Assembly (NCBI GenBank): GCA_964369915.1
Contig: CAYJGG010000023.1
Coordinates: 1 to 25,063 of the forward strand
DNA: 25,063 nucleotides
Source of the DNA: RGIG3102 sp964369915
GTDB taxonomy: Bacteria; Bacillota; Clostridia; Oscillospirales; Ruminococcaceae
Direction of reading: 5' to 3'
Positions 22,757 through 25,063 of this stretch are shown one piece after another; position 1 is the stretch's first letter, and each line of letters opens with the position of its first letter. The notes under the pieces were generated by a model. It was not told the origin of the DNA. It did not search any database and saw only the letters and a list, made by a program, of their open reading frames with translations. The position numbers and the translations under genes are program-made.

Positions 22757-23044
22757 ATGAAAAATATATTAAAAAAAATAAAACTACGCTATATAGTGAT
22801 GTTTGGTTTTATTGTGTATTTATCAGTTAGCCTTATTGCTAATCAATTTAATGTAATGCAAAGAAAAAGAGAATATGAAGAATTATTAGAAACTCAATCT
22901 CAACTTGAAATGGAAGTAACAGAGCAAGAAAGAATTTTAGAAGAAGAGGATATCGATAGCTATCTTGAAAGATTAGCAAGAGAACTTTTAGGATATGCTG
23001 ATGATGAAGAGAGAGTTTTTATAGATATTCAAACTGAAAAATAG
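22757..23044 (+). CDS. divIC: Septum formation initiator DivIC/FtsB
   Basis: A 95-residue single-pass division protein. A short basic cytoplasmic N terminus is followed by a transmembrane helix at about 12-29 (YIVMFGFIVYLSVSLIAN). A coiled coil follows outside the cell (RKREYEELLETQSQLEMEVTEQ), and the end LERLARELLGYADDEERVFID has the family's conserved region before the C terminus. It forms a complex with FtsL and DivIB at the septum and helps activate septal wall synthesis. The ribosome-binding site is AAGGAGATG (22743-22751). It is the last gene of the conserved yab block; sppA follows after 12 nt. Confidence 0.93.
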   Translation: MKNILKKIKLRYIVMFGFIVYLSVSLIANQFNVMQRKREYEELLETQSQLEMEVTEQERILEEEDIDSYLERLARELLGYADDEERVFIDIQTEK

Positions 23045-23056
23045 GAAGAAAATTAT

Positions 23057-24082
23057 ATGATGAACAATATGCAAAATAATCAAAATATTAATAGCAGTCT
23101 TTATGCTGAAAATTATATTGCGCAAAGAAGTAAAAAAAAGAGAAACTCAATGATAATTATAGCATTGTTTTTGGTGGCCGCTTTAGTGCTAGGCTTTACT
23201 ATAATTTCTGAGCATTTTAACACATCTTCTTCTAGCATTACAACGGTGAGCGGTGGAGATGAATATAGTGGAAGTGTTGCTGTTTTACATATATATGGAA
23301 CAATTCAAAAAACTGAAACTTATGATAGTGTAAGCTATAATCATTCATTTTTAATGAACACAGTTGATGATTTAATTATAGATGAAACTAATGAAGGTAT
23401 ATTTTTAAAAGTTAATAGCGGTGGGGGAACTGTTTATCATTCGGATGAATTCTATTTAAAACTAATGGAGTATAAAGAAGAAACAGGCAGACCAATCTAC
23501 GCTTACTTTGAATCAACTGCAGCCTCAGGGGCTTATTATATATCATGTGCTGCCGATGAAATATATGCAAATAGAAACACAACAACAGGCTCTATCGGGG
23601 TTATAATTTCTTATTTAAACCTATCACAGCTATATGAAAACATAGGCATTGAAGAGGTTATGATAGTTTCAGGTGCAAATAAAGGCATGGGTGCAGGACA
23701 GCTAAATGAAGAGCAAAAAGCTATTTATCAATCAGTGGTTGATGAAAGCTATGAGCAATTTGTTGAAATAGTTAGCCAAGGTAGAAATTTAAGTATTGAA
23801 CAAACAAAAATTATCGCCGATGGAAGAATTTACACTGGTCCCCAAGGTGTAGAAAATGGATTAGTTGATGAATTAATGTCTTTAGAAGATGCCGAAGAAT
23901 TAATAATGGAAAAGACTCAGGCGAATTTAAAATATATCTATTATAATCATCCAAATCAAGTTTCGTGGACAGATTTAATTTTTTCACAATTGAGTGAAAC
24001 AAATAAAAGTGAGCTTGAAATTATAAGCGAAATTATCGATGATAAGATGGCAGGAATCCCATTATACCTATACACAAATTAA
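23057..24082 (+). CDS. sppA: Signal peptide peptidase SppA-type serine protease (S49)
   Basis: A 341-residue membrane protease that cleaves remnant signal peptides and other membrane-associated peptides. A polar, asparagine-rich N terminus of about 30 residues leads to one transmembrane helix (32-50, MIIIALFLVAALVLGFTII). The catalytic domain faces outward. The serine nucleophile is S157 in TAASGAYYISCAADEIYAN, and the lysine base is K209 in SGANKGMGAG; TTTGSIGVI is also conserved. The oxyanion-region motif usually written NSPGG reads NSGGG (120-124). Start is the first of two adjacent ATGs; AGGAAGA precedes it. Likely cotranscribed with divIC, and ended by a clear terminator. Confidence 0.93.
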   Translation: MMNNMQNNQNINSSLYAENYIAQRSKKKRNSMIIIALFLVAALVLGFTIISEHFNTSSSSITTVSGGDEYSGSVAVLHIYGTIQKTETYDSVSYNHSFLMNTVDDLIIDETNEGIFLKVNSGGGTVYHSDEFYLKLMEYKEETGRPIYAYFESTAASGAYYISCAADEIYANRNTTTGSIGVIISYLNLSQLYENIGIEEVMIVSGANKGMGAGQLNEEQKAIYQSVVDESYEQFVEIVSQGRNLSIEQTKIIADGRIYTGPQGVENGLVDELMSLEDAEELIMEKTQANLKYIYYNHPNQVSWTDLIFSQLSETNKSELEIISEIIDDKMAGIPLYLYTN

Positions 24083-24088
24083 TTAAAA

Positions 24089-24128
24089 AAAATAGCAAGA
24101 AACTATAAAAGTTTGCTTGCTATTTTTA
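24089..24128 (+). terminator. Rho-independent terminator after sppA
   Basis: Stem AATAGCAAG (24091-24099) / CTTGCTATT (24116-24124), continued inside by AAACT/AGTTT, flanked by A and T runs. Confidence 0.9.
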
Positions 24129-24164
24129 TATATAAAATGTTATTATATAAACATATATTATAAA

Positions 24165-24194
24165 TGCCAAAAAACGACAAAATATTTATTGGCA
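24165..24194. repeat. Inverted repeat before the last gene
   Basis: TGCCAA (24165-24170) and TTGGCA (24189-24194) are perfect inverted copies 18 nt apart, just ahead of the ribosome-binding site of the gene at 24217. It may be an operator half-site pair or a leader hairpin. Confidence 0.35.
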
Positions 24195-24216
24195 AAAAGA
24201 GGAGAACTTTTATATT

Positions 24217-24612
24217 ATGATTAAAGATGTAGAATTTAAAGTGAAAAATATTTTAACTGATGTAAATACTAAAGAAAAGGATATTTCAGTTATTTTAACT
24301 GATGATAATAAGGAAAATATAAGTCAGTTTGTTGTTTTAAATAGGGAATATGAGCAAGATGAAAATAAAAAAATTCACGCTTGTGAAAAAGAATATATAA
24401 ATTCAAGCTTTTATAATATATTAGGATATGATCGTATTGATAAAGCAATTTTTTCTAATAATAAAATAACATTAGAAATCACGTATAAAGAAAATAGATA
24501 TAATTTAAAAATGGATATATCTTTAGTTGAACTTTCGCAAGATATTATTAGATATTTAAAATTTATATTAAAAGAAAAAATAGAATTTAGTGTAGAAAAA
24601 GTGAATGTATAG
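24217..24612 (+). CDS. Hypothetical protein of 131 residues
   Basis: I do not recognise this protein. It is 131 residues, charged, soluble-looking, without signal peptide, membrane helix, cysteine pair or known catalytic motif. Alternating hydrophobic segments (VEFKVKNILTDV; ISVILTDD; KITLEITYK; YNLKMDISLVEL) suggest a beta-rich fold, with a C-terminal helix about DIIRYLKFILKEKIEF. AGAGGAG at 24198-24204 is the ribosome-binding site, about 12 nt before the ATG. It lies between two terminators, so it is transcribed alone, from a promoter I could not locate confidently in the AT-rich 24130-24165 stretch. Codon use resembles its neighbours, which argues for a real gene. Confidence 0.75.
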   Translation: MIKDVEFKVKNILTDVNTKEKDISVILTDDNKENISQFVVLNREYEQDENKKIHACEKEYINSSFYNILGYDRIDKAIFSNNKITLEITYKENRYNLKMDISLVELSQDIIRYLKFILKEKIEFSVEKVNV

Positions 24613-24680
24613 ATAAATAAAAAACAGTGCAAGATAGCTAGCTACTCGTAAAGAAACTTTAATAAAATACTAATAAAAAT

Positions 24681-24710
24681 AAGGAATGGCGTGAGCCATT
24701 CCTTTATTGT
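24681..24710 (+). terminator. Rho-independent terminator after the hypothetical gene
   Basis: Perfect 10-bp stem AAGGAATGGC (24681-24690) / GCCATTCCTT (24695-24704) capped by the GNRA tetraloop GTGA and followed by TTATTGTT. Confidence 0.88.
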
Positions 24711-25040
24711 TATAAAAAATCTTCGATTTTTTAAGTATATATCTACTTTTGCATGCCAAAAGTAGCAAAAGCACCGCTTTTTTCAGGCACAATATTGCTA
24801 AAGCAAATGGGGGAAAAAGCTCCCTTATGCTGCCCGCTCGCTTAACCTTCGCAACCTTTACTATGTAAATGCTCAGCTTTGCTTTTTTATAAAAAGCAAC
24901 AGCTCGCTACCTAATTTAAAGCAATTAAAGCATATTCCACCCCTATTTTGTACGCTAAGATACCGATTTTCTATTGAAAATCGGTGTTTGTTCTTTATTG
25001 GTATCGCTCTATAGAGCACTGTTTTTTATTTTTAAAATTC
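24711..25040. repeat. Gene-free segment with a cluster of inverted repeats
   Basis: About 330 nt without a supportable gene. Hairpins in order: AAAAAATC/GATTTTTT (24714-24732); CTACTTTTG/CAAAAGTAG (24743-24765); AAAAGC/GCTTTT (24767-24781); TTGCTTTTT/AAAAAGCAA (24879-24899); ACCGATTTTC/GAAAATCGGT (24962-24985), which is followed by a T-rich stretch; and GCTCTATAGAGC (25006-25017). The part from 24781 to 24860 is visibly richer in G and C than its surroundings. The minus strand is open from about 24906 to 24675 without an ATG. It looks like a dispersed repeat or a structured RNA, not a coding gene. Confidence 0.5.
24962..24995 (+). terminator. Terminator-like hairpin near the window end
   Basis: Perfect 10-bp stem ACCGATTTTC / GAAAATCGGT with a TATT loop, followed by GTTTGTTCTTT. 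It has terminator form, but no gene ends directly before it, so it may end an unrecognised RNA. Confidence 0.4.
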
Positions 25041-25046
25041 TTGACA
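25041..25046 (+). promoter_or_regulatory. Consensus -35 element of a promoter cut by the window edge
   Basis: TTGACA, a perfect -35 hexamer. With normal 17-nt spacing the -10 would begin at 25064, one base beyond the window. It follows a hairpin and T run, as at the start of a new transcript. Confidence 0.4.
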
Positions 25047-25063
25047 AGGTTAAGGAAAAATAT

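Noticed and set aside
24675..24906. Minus-strand open frame of about 75 codons in the repeat segment
   Set aside because: No ATG or plausible start with a ribosome-binding site, runs through several hairpins, and translates to low-complexity Leu/Lys-rich sequence typical of repeats.

Overview
This is a strongly AT-rich chromosomal segment. Every supportable gene is on the + strand, and gene content and order point to a Gram-positive, endospore-forming lineage of the Clostridia. The best evidence is an IspH protein fused to four S1 domains, the cytidylate kinase / PlsC / IspH-S1 cluster, the recJ-relA-dtd-MBL-hemZ block, and the mazG-HU-rqcP-yabP-yabQ-divIC block in which yabP and yabQ are sporulation genes. 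I cannot name the genus from sequence alone. No IS element, prophage, CRISPR array, tRNA or rRNA was recognised; this is mostly core housekeeping DNA.

Layout. 1-290 is the end of a HIT-family protein, followed by a terminator. 425-2975: a HI0933/YhiN-type flavoprotein, cytidylate kinase and an acyltransferase from one clear promoter. 2979-5194: a separate promoter, a structured ~170-nt leader, the IspH-S1 fusion and a terminator. 5269-8552: an IspD-IspF fusion, the diadenylate cyclase CdaA and its partner CdaR. 8598-17174: a COG2509 flavoprotein, RecJ, the (p)ppGpp enzyme RSH, D-aminoacyl-tRNA deacylase, a metallo-beta-lactamase-fold hydrolase and the radical-SAM protein HemZ. 17144-18587: a uridine-kinase-like enzyme and a small zinc-ribbon protein. 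18729-24082: a SpoVB/YabM-type flippase, MazG, HU, RqcP, YabP, YabQ, DivIC and a SppA-type peptidase. 24217-24612 is an unrecognised protein; after it comes a gene-free segment rich in inverted repeats that ends in a -35 element cut off by the window edge.

The genes work in isoprenoid synthesis (IspD, IspF, IspH), phospholipid and CMP metabolism (PlsC, Cmk), two nucleotide second messengers (c-di-AMP by CdaA/CdaR, (p)ppGpp by RSH), repair and clean-up (RecJ, MazG, Dtd, RqcP), and cell division, envelope and sporulation (flippase, DivIC, YabP, YabQ, SppA).

I found no obviously new multi-gene system. The observations most worth following are: an internal ribosome-binding site and ATG that could release a free S1 protein from the ispH fusion gene, backed by a codon-usage shift at that point; a structured leader before it; a 23-nt palindrome inside the start of the zinc-ribbon gene; a MazG whose second domain has lost its metal-binding motif; and three hairpin-rich intergenic regions of unknown role.
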